Of a DNA stretch of 64,000 nt, positions 32,807-41,683 are shown one piece after another; position 1 is the first letter of the stretch; each line of letters opens with the position of its first letter. Origin of the DNA: G963665405 sp963665405 (GTDB taxonomy: Bacteria; Chloroflexota; Dehalococcoidia; Lucifugimonadales; G963665405); the NCBI GenBank assembly GCA_963665405.2, contig OY762261.2:620001-684000 (forward strand), in the 5' to 3' direction. The notes beneath the pieces were generated by a model that was not told where the DNA came from, made no database searches, and worked only from the letters and a program-made list of their open reading frames with translations. The translations under genes and the position numbers were made by a program.

Positions 32807-34450
32807 ATGGGATCGGTAATTGGAAGCTATCTGATCGCGAGGACCCTGAAGGAAGAGGGGGTCGAGTACCTTTTCTACCTGATGGGAGGCCCCAACTTCG
32901 ACATCGTGATGGCCTGCCAGGACCTGGGTATCAAGGCCATCGACTTTAGGCACGAGCAGGCGGCGGCCTTTGCTGCTCACGCCTACGCCCGCGTTACCGG
33001 CAAGCCCGGCGTGTGCACCGCGGCCTCCGGCCCCGGCACGCTGAATCTGCTGACCGGCGCCTACGCCGCAGCCATCGACTGCGCCCCAATGGTCATCCTC
33101 GGAGGCGCGGGCCCGGTCCACGACATCGGGCGGGAGGCGTTTCAGGAGGTCGACCAGGTAGGGATCTTCCAGCCGTTGTGCAAATACTGGCACCGCCCAA
33201 CGATGGCGGCCCGCTATCCGGAGATCGTCAGTACCGCGTTCAGGCAGGCGACCTCCGGACGGCCGGGGGTGGTATATATCGACTGCGGCGCCGATGTCCT
33301 GTACGAGGAGCTGGACGAGAGTGACGCGGTTCCGCCGCCCCGCTTCGCGAGCCGCAGCCGTCCGGCGGCCGAGCCCCAGGCGGTCAAGCAGGCCGTGGAC
33401 ATGCTGGCGGGCGCGGAGCGGCCATTGATCTTCGCGGGGGGTGGAGTCTTCTTCTCCGGGGGCGCCGCTGAGCTCGAGACGTTCGTCGACGTCACCAGCA
33501 CACCCTTCTACACGGCTCCGATGTCGCGCGGCCTCGTGCCGGAGGACCATCCTGTCTCTTTCCCCGGCGCCCGGAGCACCGCAATGCGGGAGGCCGACGT
33601 CGTCATGGTCGTCGGCACGCGCCTGAACTGGATGATGCAGTACGGGCACCGCTTCGCCAAGGACGCCAGGATCATCCAGGTGGACATCGATGCGGGCGAG
33701 ATCGGCCACAACAGGAGCGTGGAGCTTGGAATCGTCGGCGATGCGAAGACCGTCCTGGCCCAGATGGTCGCCGAGGCGGAGTCCAATCGCTCACGGTTCG
33801 CCGGCGCCCTGGAAGGCCCCTGGGTGTCGCACCTCAGGGAGCGCAACGACGAGAGGGCCGAGAGGTCGGCCGCACTCCTGAACACAGATCAGAAGCCGAT
33901 CCATCCGCTGCGACTGTGCAAGGAGATAAGGGACTTCTTGGACAGGGACGCGATCCTGGTCGTCGACGGGAACGAAATCCTGCACTTCGGGCGGCAGAGC
34001 CTGCCGACCTATGTTCCGGGTCACCGGCTGAACTCGGGGGTCACCGGCACGATGGGCGTCGGCCTGCCGTACGGGATCGGCGCTCACCTGGCCAAGCCCG
34101 ACAAGCAGGTCCTCGTGCTTCACGGCGACGGCTCCATGGGGATGAACGCGATGGAGATCGACACGCTGGTGCGCTACGGGATGCCGGTGGTGACTGTGAT
34201 AAGCAACAACGCCGGCTGGACGGTCCGGACGCCGAGCTCGAGAAAGCCCGGGCGCGAGCTCGGCTTCACCCCGTTCCACGACATGGCCACGGCTCTCGGA
34301 GCTCACGGCGAGAGGGTCGAGGAGCCCGACCAGATTCGGCCGGCCCTGGAGAGGGCTTTCGCCAGCGGCAAGCCCGCCGTCATCGACGTCATCGTCGATC
34401 CGGAGGCGGCCGGCGCCTCCCCGTCGTGGGGCGGCTCGCGGATGGAGTAG
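32807..34450 (+). CDS. Thiamine pyrophosphate-dependent enzyme (acetolactate synthase/oxalyl-CoA decarboxylase type)
   Basis: A 547-residue TPP enzyme with three domains. The catalytic Glu is E50 in DFRHEQAAAFAAHAYAR, the central domain spans about 190-330 (PLIFAGGGVFFSGGAAELET), and the TPP/Mg motif is GDGSMGMNAMEIDTL...SNNAGW near 435-465. Closest families in my judgement are 2-hydroxyacyl-CoA lyase/oxalyl-CoA decarboxylase and acetolactate synthase-like proteins. There is no regulatory small subunit nearby, which argues against a biosynthetic acetolactate synthase. ATG 32807 follows AGGAGAG. Confidence 0.82.
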   Translation: MGSVIGSYLIARTLKEEGVEYLFYLMGGPNFDIVMACQDLGIKAIDFRHEQAAAFAAHAYARVTGKPGVCTAASGPGTLNLLTGAYAAAIDCAPMVILGGAGPVHDIGREAFQEVDQVGIFQPLCKYWHRPTMAARYPEIVSTAFRQATSGRPGVVYIDCGADVLYEELDESDAVPPPRFASRSRPAAEPQAVKQAVDMLAGAERPLIFAGGGVFFSGGAAELETFVDVTSTPFYTAPMSRGLVPEDHPVSFPGARSTAMREADVVMVVGTRLNWMMQYGHRFAKDARIIQVDIDAGEIGHNRSVELGIVGDAKTVLAQMVAEAESNRSRFAGALEGPWVSHLRERNDERAERSAALLNTDQKPIHPLRLCKEIRDFLDRDAILVVDGNEILHFGRQSLPTYVPGHRLNSGVTGTMGVGLPYGIGAHLAKPDKQVLVLHGDGSMGMNAMEIDTLVRYGMPVVTVISNNAGWTVRTPSSRKPGRELGFTPFHDMATALGAHGERVEEPDQIRPALERAFASGKPAVIDVIVDPEAAGASPSWGGSRME

Positions 34451-34456
34451 TGTCCG

Positions 34457-34792
34457 CTACTCGACGAGACTCGACTTTTGGGCCCGCCAGCGCTCGTCGG
34501 ACGGGAACGTCGTGGAGCACCGGATCACCACCGGTTCGCTGTCGAACCAGTCGCTGACGGTTGTGCGCCACTTCAGAAAGTGGGGCGTCTTTCCGTGGGC
34601 TTCAAAGGCTGCGTCGTCGGCGTACACCTCGTACAGGTGTAGACGGTTCGGATCGGTGCTGTCGTGCAGCACGTCGAACCGGAAGCAGCCCGGCTCGTCC
34701 CGTACCGACCCAAGGGCGTCGTCGAGCGATGCCTCGACGAGCTGGTCCACGAATCCGGGCTTGACCTGAATAGTGACGAAGATTGCAAACAA
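34457..34792 (-). CDS. ABM-domain putative quinol monooxygenase
   Basis: A 111-residue dimeric alpha/beta-barrel protein. It shows the antibiotic biosynthesis monooxygenase pattern FVTIQVKPGFVDQLVEA, then EPGCFRFDVLHDS, NRLHLYEVYADDAAFEAHGK and HFLKWRT. I start it at TTG 34792, seven bases after AGGAG, which gives the usual family length; 25 more codons are open upstream. Members act as cofactor-free monooxygenases or as haem-degrading relatives. It is convergent with the TPP gene and divergent from apt. Confidence 0.78.
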   Translation of the reverse strand: MFAIFVTIQVKPGFVDQLVEASLDDALGSVRDEPGCFRFDVLHDSTDPNRLHLYEVYADDAAFEAHGKTPHFLKWRTTVSDWFDSEPVVIRCSTTFPSDERWRAQKSSLVE

Positions 34793-34848
34793 GGGCTCTT
34801 CTCCTCGCGCCGGCGTTCTCCTGAAGACTGCCCAATATTGTACGCCCC

Positions 34849-34877
34849 TTGACCGGCTTCGGGGCAAGCGCTAACAT
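34849..34877 (+). promoter_or_regulatory. Promoter of apt
   Basis: TTGACC (34849-34854), exactly 17 bases, TAACAT (34872-34877), 39 bases before the apt start codon, with the GGAG ribosome site between. Confidence 0.55.
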
Positions 34878-34915
34878 TCCAGGCCCTGACGCCTGGCAGT
34901 CTCCAGCAGGAGCCT

Positions 34916-35428
34916 ATGGATCTCAAGAGCTTCATCCGCGATGTCCCCGACTTCCCGAAGCCGGGCATACTGTTCAAAGACATCACCCCTCTGCTCAAGG
35001 ACCCCGCGGCGTTTGAGTACGTCATCGGGGCGTTCGCCGACCACTTCCGCGACCGCCCGGTAGACGTCGTGGTCAGCGTCGAGGCTCGGGGCTTCCTGGT
35101 CGCCGCACCGCTGGCGCTGCGCATGGGGAAGCCTCTGGTGCCGGTTCGCAAAGAGGGGAAGCTCCCCAGCACGGCCCGGTCCGTCGCGTATGCCCTCGAG
35201 TACGGCACCGCAGTGGTGGAAATCCACGAAGATGCGATCCATGATGGACAGAACGTGCTCGTCGTGGACGACCTTCTGGCGACCGGCGGCACTCTGGCCG
35301 CGACTGTCCAGCTGGTCGAGGAGTCCGGTGGCCGGATCGAGGGCCTGGCTGTGCTGATCGAGCTGAAGGACCTCGCCGGCAGGCAGCGCCTTGCGGGCTA
35401 CGACCTGTTCTCGCTGATCACCTTCTAG
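34916..35428 (+). CDS. apt: Adenine phosphoribosyltransferase
   Basis: A 170-residue purine salvage enzyme that makes AMP from adenine and PRPP. The N-terminus IRDVPDFPKPGILFKDITPL is highly characteristic, the VVSVEARGFLVAAPLA and VPVRKEGKLPS segments form the hood and flexible loop, and the PRPP-binding motif is VLVVDDLLATGGTLAAT (about 114-130). Length is normal. It begins at ATG 34916 behind CAGGAG. Confidence 0.95.
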   Translation: MDLKSFIRDVPDFPKPGILFKDITPLLKDPAAFEYVIGAFADHFRDRPVDVVVSVEARGFLVAAPLALRMGKPLVPVRKEGKLPSTARSVAYALEYGTAVVEIHEDAIHDGQNVLVVDDLLATGGTLAATVQLVEESGGRIEGLAVLIELKDLAGRQRLAGYDLFSLITF

Positions 35429-35446
35429 AAGCGGCGGCGGAGCGCC

Positions 35447-36976
35447 TCAGCGGCTGTTCAGATAGAACGGCGCTATCAGATTGTCCACCGGCGCGAAGTC
35501 ATCGGTCAGCAGGAGATCGTTCCGTCCATTGAGCCAGCTCTCGAACAGGGGCAGCGGCATGATCCGCGCGACCGAGACCCCACGGCCCGCCTCCAGATTG
35601 GACGCGTTCAGGTCTGACAGCGACAGCGGCTGACGCGCCCCCACGACGACGTGGGTCGAAGCGGCCCCCGGTGCCTGGCTCCACTCGTCCTTATCCCGCA
35701 TCACGTACACGTATGGAAAGGTCCGTTGAAGTGTGTTGACGAACGCCCCGAGGAACCTCCCGGTCTCTAGATTGTCCAGTATGTTGACCATGTAGACTCC
35801 CCTGTCGCTGAGAAGCCTCAGAATCTGCTCGTTAAACTCAAGGGTCGTCAGGTGGTAGGGGACCGAAAAGTCGTTGAAGGCGTCACCGACGACGAGATCG
35901 TACCAGCCCTCGTCCAGCAATGGCACGACCATGCGCGCGTCCCTGTTGTAGGTGACTATCCCGTCTCCGGGCTCCAGTCCCAGGTAGTCGAAAGCAACCT
36001 GGGTGACCTCCGGGTCGATCTCGACGACTTCGATCTCGCTCTCCGGGTACCTGGCTCTCACGAAGCGAGGCAGCGTGTATCCGCCGCCGCCGATGAACAG
36101 GGCCCGAAGGTCTGAGTCCTGCCGGGCGACGTAGGTTACGACATCGGCCATCACCTGCTCGTATGGGTAGACCAGGAAGGTCGGGTCATCCAGCGCTACG
36201 TAGCTGTGGACCAGTTGATCCAGTGTCAGGACCCGGACAACGCGGTCGTCGACCGTGCTCTCTCTGACCTTTATGCAGAAGTAGTTGCTCTCCCGCAGGC
36301 ACCCGGAGTCGAGGAATCCTCCCACGGTGCTGAACGCAGCGAGGCCGGCGAACGCGGCGACGAGAGCGAGCCCTGGGACCTTCGCACGCCACAGGTTCCC
36401 AAACGCCAGGGCCATCGCAAGCAGAAAGAAGGACACGATCAGGAGGATCGGTCTCGTTCCGATCCATTGAATCAGCAAGAAACCCGTGATGAATGTTCCC
36501 AGGATGCTACCCGCAGTCGACACGGCATAGAATCTGCCGACCACGTTACCAGTGCGCGCGATATCCTTCAGGCGCAGCTTGATGACGACCGGCGTGACCA
36601 TACCGAGGATGAGGCTCGGCACCAGGAACAGCGCCGCCGTCAAGAGAACGATGCGAGAGGCGATCGGCAATCCGGAGAAGACGTCGGAGAGCAGGTCCAC
36701 CAGGGGCAGTATGGCCAGGCTCGACACACCTGCAGCCAGCAGGATGATCCCGAGCGTCGTCGAAGAAGGATAGCGGTCGGCTATCATGCCCCCCACGTAG
36801 TTACCAATGCTGATCCCGGCGAGCACGACGCCGATTATGCTGGTCCACGTGTAGAGGGAGACGCCGATCTGAGGCGCGAGGACTCTTCCCGCGACGATCT
36901 CGATGATCAGTCCACAGGCGCTGGCCGCGAATACGATGAGGTATGGGTTCAGCGAAGCCGCCATTCGTCCCACCAT
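35447..36976 (-). CDS. Membrane-fused spermidine synthase-like protein
   Basis: A 509-residue fusion. The first 225 residues hold about seven membrane spans (YLIVFAASACGLIIEIVAGR, VVLAGISIGNYVGGMIADRY and others) resembling MFS-type modules, and the C-terminal 280 residues form a spermidine synthase-like methyltransferase fold with LRALFIGGGGYTLPRFV, EVVEIDPEVTQVAFDYLG and YDLVVGDAFNDFSVPYHL. GGGG-Y and the VGDAFND motif replace the GGGDG and D-x-x-D pattern of true aminopropyltransferases, so the substrate may differ. ATG 36976 follows GGAGGAG. Confidence 0.8.
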   Translation of the reverse strand: MVGRMAASLNPYLIVFAASACGLIIEIVAGRVLAPQIGVSLYTWTSIIGVVLAGISIGNYVGGMIADRYPSSTTLGIILLAAGVSSLAILPLVDLLSDVFSGLPIASRIVLLTAALFLVPSLILGMVTPVVIKLRLKDIARTGNVVGRFYAVSTAGSILGTFITGFLLIQWIGTRPILLIVSFFLLAMALAFGNLWRAKVPGLALVAAFAGLAAFSTVGGFLDSGCLRESNYFCIKVRESTVDDRVVRVLTLDQLVHSYVALDDPTFLVYPYEQVMADVVTYVARQDSDLRALFIGGGGYTLPRFVRARYPESEIEVVEIDPEVTQVAFDYLGLEPGDGIVTYNRDARMVVPLLDEGWYDLVVGDAFNDFSVPYHLTTLEFNEQILRLLSDRGVYMVNILDNLETGRFLGAFVNTLQRTFPYVYVMRDKDEWSQAPGAASTHVVVGARQPLSLSDLNASNLEAGRGVSVARIMPLPLFESWLNGRNDLLLTDDFAPVDNLIAPFYLNSR

Positions 36977-37309
36977 GCAACTCCTCCAACTATTGCGCGG
37001 TCAGGTTGGGTCCCCAGGCCGCGACAGGAACACGTTTCGACCAATGTACGGTTGACACCGGCCAGCGGTTGCTGTCAATATGAATGCCCAATAGCACCAG
37101 GGCTATTCCGGCCGGGGCTTTGTCCATCTCATCCCCATGTCCGTGCGGAGGGCACCAAGTCCCTCCCGCGGGGCGGTATCGCCGGACTCGCGATTCCCAA
37201 CCAGCCGATAAATAGCTCGATCTATCCTGAAGTGTAAGAGACGGAGGAGCGGGACCCCGGCTAGCGGCGAGGCGGGCGCTGGACGCGTCTCGATGGTTGG
37301 AGGTTTGTC
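36977..37309. other. 333-base divergent intergenic region
   Basis: Separates the spermidine-synthase-like gene (minus) from the kinase-like gene (plus). It holds TTGACA at 37052-37057 and its mirror TGTCAA at 37074-37079, 16 bases apart, which may be back-to-back -35 boxes, but good -10 boxes are missing. A GGAGGG...CCCTCC inverted repeat lies near 37156-37175. I see no gene. Confidence 0.4.
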
Positions 37310-38047
37310 ATGGCGGTGGTTACGATCGGCGGACTTACCGGAGGCGGAGGCAGGCTGCTCGGCCCCCTGGTGGCCCAGCGGCTGGGAGCAGACTACGTCG
37401 ACAGGCTGATTCTCACGGACACGGCACGCCACGTGGGGGCGACGGTGGAGGCGCTGCACCAGAGAGAGGAGCGCCCGCTGACAAAGGGCGAGCGGTTCGC
37501 CAGATTGCTTCAACGAATCCTGGAGCGCTCGGCGGTGGCGGGGGCGGGCGGAGACCCGTACTTCGGACCCGGCGCCGTGACCTTCCTGACTCAAGAGTAC
37601 GAGGACCTGCCCCAGCCGATCATCACCAGAGGTCACGAGCTGGAGGACGAGAAGTACATCGAGGGGCTGAGAAAGGTCATGCGCGAGGTGGCGGTCGGGG
37701 ACAATGTGGTCGTCGTAGGTCGAGGTGGCGCAGTGATCCTTCGCGACATCCCGGGCGTCCTGCGGGTGGGAGTCGTGGCCAACATTGAGGACCGGACGGC
37801 GCGTATCATGGATCGAGACCGGGTCGACCGCGAGCAGGCGAAGAAGATCATCGAGTCACGAGACAGGGCTCGCGAGATTTTCTTCCAGCGCTTCTTCGAC
37901 ATCGACGATCCAGACGACCCGCACCTGTACCACCTGTCGATCAACAGCAGCGACGTCAGCCTGGACTATGCCTGCGAGGTGGTGATCCAGGCGATCCAGG
38001 CGCTCGAAGACGGGAGGCTGCCCCACAAGGAAGCGGCCGCCGTCTGA
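37310..38047 (+). CDS. Cytidylate kinase-like family protein
   Basis: A 245-residue P-loop-type protein with N-terminal VVTIGGLTGGGGRLLGPLVA, in which the loop lacks the usual Lys but matches the SGGR-type loop of the cytidylate kinase-like family (PF13189). VVVVGRGGAVILRDIPGVLR (about 135-155) and the lid-like RDRVDREQAKKIIESRDRAR are also typical. The nucleotide or other substrate is not known for this family. ATG 37310 follows TTGGAGG. The JAMM peptidase gene begins 33 bases downstream. Confidence 0.75.
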   Translation: MAVVTIGGLTGGGGRLLGPLVAQRLGADYVDRLILTDTARHVGATVEALHQREERPLTKGERFARLLQRILERSAVAGAGGDPYFGPGAVTFLTQEYEDLPQPIITRGHELEDEKYIEGLRKVMREVAVGDNVVVVGRGGAVILRDIPGVLRVGVVANIEDRTARIMDRDRVDREQAKKIIESRDRAREIFFQRFFDIDDPDDPHLYHLSINSSDVSLDYACEVVIQAIQALEDGRLPHKEAAAV

Positions 38048-38080
38048 GCGTCCACTCGCCCGAACTGTCAGGAACGACCC

Positions 38081-38494
38081 TTGCTTGAGATCCCCGAGAA
38101 GATCGCTGCGGATATGATCGCCCACGCCCTGGAGGAAGACCCCAACGAGTGCTGCGGCATTCTCGCCGGCCGCGACGGCGCGGTCTATCGTATCTATCGG
38201 ATCACGAACACCGCCAGGAGCCCCTATCGGTACCTGATGGACCCGCAGGAGCATCTGTCCGCCGACAAGGACGCGGAGAGCAACGGGTGGGAGTTCGTGG
38301 CCTTCTACCACTCCCACACCGGCAGCAGGGCGTACCCCTCGGACACCGACGTGAGGATGGCGCTGCAAAGCGGCTACCTGGACGTGGATTACGTCCTCGT
38401 GTCGTTGGAGAACCGGGAGGAGCCGGATATCAGGACCTACCGCATCTCCGAGTCTGGAGAGATCGCGGAAGGAGAGCTGCGCGTGGCCGGGTGA
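38081..38494 (+). CDS. M67-family JAMM/MPN metallopeptidase
   Basis: A 137-residue MPN-domain protein starting at TTG 38081 after an AGGA site. All JAMM residues are present: the Glu in DPNECCGILAG (about residue 22) and HSHTGSRAYPSDTD (about 75-88), which fits H-x-H-x7-S-x2-D exactly. Bacterial members such as Mec+ and QbsD cleave at the C-terminus of ThiS/MoaD-like sulfur carriers. A MoaD-like protein with a masked Gly-Gly is encoded at 26488-26781, so it is a plausible partner (inference). Confidence 0.85.
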   Translation: MLEIPEKIAADMIAHALEEDPNECCGILAGRDGAVYRIYRITNTARSPYRYLMDPQEHLSADKDAESNGWEFVAFYHSHTGSRAYPSDTDVRMALQSGYLDVDYVLVSLENREEPDIRTYRISESGEIAEGELRVAG

Positions 38495-38631
38495 CGCCGG
38501 GGCCGAGAACCGTCGTCCCGGTCCGACCGTATACAGAGTTACCCCTTGATGGAACGGCGTCCGGGCCGGCGGTGAAGTGGTTGGGATGGGCGAGCCGGCT
38601 CGGGACCGTTCCCTTGTCTACCCCGTCGGTG

Positions 38632-39753
38632 CTAGCGGTCGGCGTAGTATGCGTCGACCCCTTCCATGAAACGGTCGATGTCCGCCCGGTTGTTGAACAC
38701 GTGCGGATCGACCCTGAACAGGTTTTCGTGGTAGTAGGTGTCGACGCCGCGCTTGTACAGGAACTCCCATAACTGCCGCGCGTCGTCCATGACGGCGGCG
38801 ATCACGCCAAGACGGTGCTCAGGCTCCTGAGGGGTGATGACGTTCATCCCCTTCTCTTTCATCCCCGTGATGCAGTAGCCGGACAGGTCGAGAACCTGGG
38901 CCTCCACCTTGTCCATCCCGGTCTCGAGGAGTATCTCGAGCCCAGGAATGGTGGCGGCCATGCCAAACAGGTTGGGCATGCCGAGCTGGAACCTCTGGGC
39001 GCCCTCGACCAGCTCGAAGTCGTGGATACCGAAGCCCTTGGAGCTGGCGTATCCGGCGTGGCTGGGTATCCGGTCCAGATGCTTCCGGGCGATGTAGAGG
39101 AAGCCGACTCCGGCGGGTCCGAGAAGCCACTTCATGGCCGTCGTCGTGTAGAAGTCCACGCCCGAGTCGTGAACGTTGATGTTGAGCGCGCCGGCCGACT
39201 GTGCACCGTCGACGAGCAGCAGCGCGTCGTGTGCGTGGGCGATCTTGGCCAGTGCCGGAACGTTGTGCCTGAACCCCTCTCCCGGCGTGACCTCGGAGAC
39301 GCTGACGGCGAGGGTGTTGGCGTCAATGACCTTCTCGACGTCCTCCAGGTGCACGATGCCGTCTCGGGGCTGGACGAAGCGGCGCTCGACCTTGTCCCTG
39401 GGCGGCAGCATCCACGGGAAGACGCTCGACGGATAGGCGAACTCGTCGAAGACGACGTTGGAGCCTGGGATCGGGTCGATAAGTTCGACGGCCAGGTTGG
39501 ACCCCGCCGACGTGCTCTCGTTGACGACGATCTCGTCCTGGTCTGCTCCGATGAGCCAGGCGTAGAGCCGGCGCGCCTCGACGAAATCGTCGTTCGTGTG
39601 CATGTACATCTCGTCGGCGTCGTAGGTGAGCTTGTCGATGTGGCGCTGCATCGCCTCAAGGGTGCGGGTGGTGGTGGGCGCGAGTCCTCCGCTGAACAGA
39701 TAGGCCCGGTCCTTCAGTATCGGGAACTGTAGTCTCACTTCCTCCGGAGTCAT
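38632..39753 (-). CDS. Class V PLP aminotransferase (cysteine desulfurase/isopenicillin-N-epimerase-like)
   Basis: A 373-residue fold-type I enzyme. Conserved positions are NESTSAGSNLAVELI, ALLLVDGAQSAGALNINVHD with the cofactor Asp and Gln, and the Schiff-base lysine in FYTTTAMKWLLGPAGVGF (about 210). There is no catalytic Cys loop of the SufS/NifS type in the C-terminal part, so it is more likely an epimerase, kynureninase-like or other class V lyase/transaminase. ATG 39753 follows AAGGAGGAGG and a strong promoter. Confidence 0.8.
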   Translation of the reverse strand: MTPEEVRLQFPILKDRAYLFSGGLAPTTTRTLEAMQRHIDKLTYDADEMYMHTNDDFVEARRLYAWLIGADQDEIVVNESTSAGSNLAVELIDPIPGSNVVFDEFAYPSSVFPWMLPPRDKVERRFVQPRDGIVHLEDVEKVIDANTLAVSVSEVTPGEGFRHNVPALAKIAHAHDALLLVDGAQSAGALNINVHDSGVDFYTTTAMKWLLGPAGVGFLYIARKHLDRIPSHAGYASSKGFGIHDFELVEGAQRFQLGMPNLFGMAATIPGLEILLETGMDKVEAQVLDLSGYCITGMKEKGMNVITPQEPEHRLGVIAAVMDDARQLWEFLYKRGVDTYYHENLFRVDPHVFNNRADIDRFMEGVDAYYADR

Positions 39754-39803
39754 TTCCTCCTCCTTCGTTGGCTGAGCGTACGGCCGCGTGGCGGCGTGCG
39801 GCG

Positions 39804-39832
39804 ACTATATCACCGGCCCAATGCACCGTCAA
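39804..39832 (-). promoter_or_regulatory. Promoter of the class V aminotransferase gene
   Basis: TTGACG (39832-39827), exactly 17 bases, TATAGT (39809-39804) on the minus strand, with about 45 bases from the expected transcription start to ATG 39753. Confidence 0.6.
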
Positions 39833-40004
39833 CGAAGGGCGTCGAGGGGGCGATCCGACGTTACGATGCACAGATATCAAGCTTTTGCTAAGGTTGTGGC
39901 TGTAATTTCGACCGTGGCTTGCAGGTGAGTCGCTGAATAGTGCGGGCTACGGCCACTGCGGATTCGGTTTCGTCGGAAGGACCCAGCGATGCGAGAGCAA
40001 GACG

Positions 40005-40800
40005 ATGCGCGGTGACACGAGGCCGACGATCTTACTCGTAGACGACAATCCGCAGATCCGTTCATTCATCAGGCCCGCCCTGGAGGACAACGGCTTCAAC
40101 TGCGTCGAGGCCGTGGACGGAGATGAGGCCGTCTACCAGGCTGAAGCCTCTCATCCGGACCTGATAGTGCTGGACATAGAGCTGGGCGACCCGGACATGG
40201 ACGGCCTCGACGTGTGCAAGCGCATCCGTGGTCTGGGGCTGACCATGCCCGTGATCTTCCTGACCGTGAGGGCGACCGCCGAGGACCTGGAGCACGGTCT
40301 GCGCTTGGCCGGGCCAGGCTCGGACTACGTGAGGAAGCTCGAAGAGCTCCGCCGCATGCAGCTGGACGGTGAGATCGTGGGCAATGTCCAGGTCGCGGCC
40401 AAGGCCCCGGACACCCGTGAGCTGATAGCTCGAATTCGGGCAAGACTGCCCCTGGACGTGCAGCAGCTGGGTCCCGACCTGCGGATCGACCGCAAGGCCA
40501 GAGCCGTGGAGACGCGCACAGGCGACAGATGGGAGGAAGCGCACCTGCAGCCGCAGGAGTACGAGGTACTTCAAGATGCTGGCTGACGCAGACGGAGCCG
40601 TGGTCGGCACCTGGGAGCTATTCGACAAGGTATTTCAGGAGGCCGATTCCGGCGACCCGGAGGAATCCGAGGTCGCAAGCTACAAGAATCGGGTGTGGGT
40701 ATGCATTGCCAACCTCCGGAAGAAGCTTGACCCGGACGGAGATCACGTTCAGACCGTCCACGGCATCGGCTACAGATTCCGGCCGGCACGACCGAAGTGA
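40005..40800 (+). CDS. OmpR-family response regulator interrupted by a +1 frameshift
   Basis: The first frame (ATG 40005 to TGA 40586) encodes a receiver domain with acidic pair D13/D14, phospho-acceptor D57 (LIVLDIELG) and T87, then the start of a winged-helix domain (HLQPQEYEVLQ). The second frame continues from 40576 with MLADADGAVVGTWELFDKVF and ends with the family's VWVCIANLRKKLDPD and VHGIGYRFRP. Dropping the C at 40572 joins them as EVL-KML into a protein of about 264 residues. The receiver also carries about 24 extra residues after K111 (LEELRRMQLDGEIVGN...). The histidine kinase gene follows 15 bases later. Whether the shift is a mutation, an error or programmed cannot be told here. 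Confidence 0.75.
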
Positions 40801-40815
40801 CCGGGGAGCATCTCG

Positions 40816-41643
40816 ATGTCCCTGCCCGTAGTCTTCATCGACGTCCTCTTACTCGCCGCCATCCTGGCGGCCGCCCTGGCCGTCGGACTATTGATCGGCT
40901 GGCTGGCGGCCCGACGTCGTCGTACACGGTCTGGTCCAGACGATCGCGTCTCCGAGGCAAGGCCGCTGCTCAAGCTGATGAGCAGAGCGGACCACACCCT
41001 CGATAACTACATCACCTCCATCCAGGGGCACCTCTCGGTGCTGGGGGACGCGCTCCCAACGGACCCACAGCGCTGGCAGACATCGCGGGATGCCATAGGC
41101 CAGGCCGCGGCTCAGATGAAGCGACACGTCGACAGGCTCAGGCTGGTTCGCATAGGTCTCGACGAAGACAGTCGCCGAGTGGCCCCGGTGAACCTGGCCC
41201 GGCTCATAGAGCACATCCTGATCACACTGGAGCCTGCGGCGACCGCGAAGGACGTCACGCTGCGCATGGAGGTCCAACGCCTCACACAGGCGGTGCCCGG
41301 TGACCCTCAGATGCTGGAGGAGATATTCACGACGCTGCTCGACAACGCGATCAAGCATAACCCGTCGGGGACCGAGGTCGTGGCCGAGCTGAGCCTGGAG
41401 AACGGGATGGCTCTGGCCCGTGTCAGCGACACCGGCGAGGGGATGGACCAGCGCCTTGTTGCGCGTGTCTTCGATGAGGGGGCGAGAGATGGGAGCGCCG
41501 GTACCGCCCGCGGCACCGGAATGGGACTGTTCATCGCGAAGATGCTGACCGAGCTCCACGGCGGCACGATCAAGGTGGAGAGCGAGTCCGGCAAGGGCTC
41601 GGTCTTCTCCGTTGCCCTACCCCTCGACCACGCATCGACTTAA
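40816..41643 (+). CDS. Sensor histidine kinase with one membrane span and no visible sensor domain
   Basis: A 275-residue kinase. One N-terminal span (about 5-32) leads through a basic stretch directly into the dimerisation helix with the likely phospho-acceptor H60 (RADHTLDNYITSIQGHLSVL). The ATPase domain has N box LLDNAIKHNPSG, G1 DTGEGMD, and G2 GTGMGLFIAKMLTE. No extracytoplasmic loop is present, so it either senses at the membrane or relies on a partner. It follows the response regulator and precedes a long lipoprotein gene. Confidence 0.85.
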   Translation: MSLPVVFIDVLLLAAILAAALAVGLLIGWLAARRRRTRSGPDDRVSEARPLLKLMSRADHTLDNYITSIQGHLSVLGDALPTDPQRWQTSRDAIGQAAAQMKRHVDRLRLVRIGLDEDSRRVAPVNLARLIEHILITLEPAATAKDVTLRMEVQRLTQAVPGDPQMLEEIFTTLLDNAIKHNPSGTEVVAELSLENGMALARVSDTGEGMDQRLVARVFDEGARDGSAGTARGTGMGLFIAKMLTELHGGTIKVESESGKGSVFSVALPLDHAST

Positions 41644-41683
41644 GGAGTTACTAAGATTCTCCTAAAGATTCCCTAAGGAGTCG
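41640..41683 (+). promoter_or_regulatory. Four tandem 11-base direct repeats: likely response-regulator operator
   Basis: TTAAGGAGTTA, CTAAGATTCTC, CTAAAGATTCC and CTAAGGAGTCG follow each other without gaps (41640, 41651, 41662, 41673), sharing YTAARG at an 11-base period. One helical turn spacing of half-sites is how OmpR/PhoB-family regulators bind. The array overlaps the last codon of the kinase gene and ends two bases before TATAGA (41686-41691); TATCAC (41699-41704) is a second -10 candidate. Just downstream GTGTG-CGTAT-CACAC forms a small inverted repeat. Confidence 0.65.

Noticed and set aside
37052..37080. Back-to-back TTGACA/TGTCAA boxes as two promoters
   Set aside because: Neither strand has a convincing -10 box at 16-18 bases, so I list them only as a note to the intergenic region.
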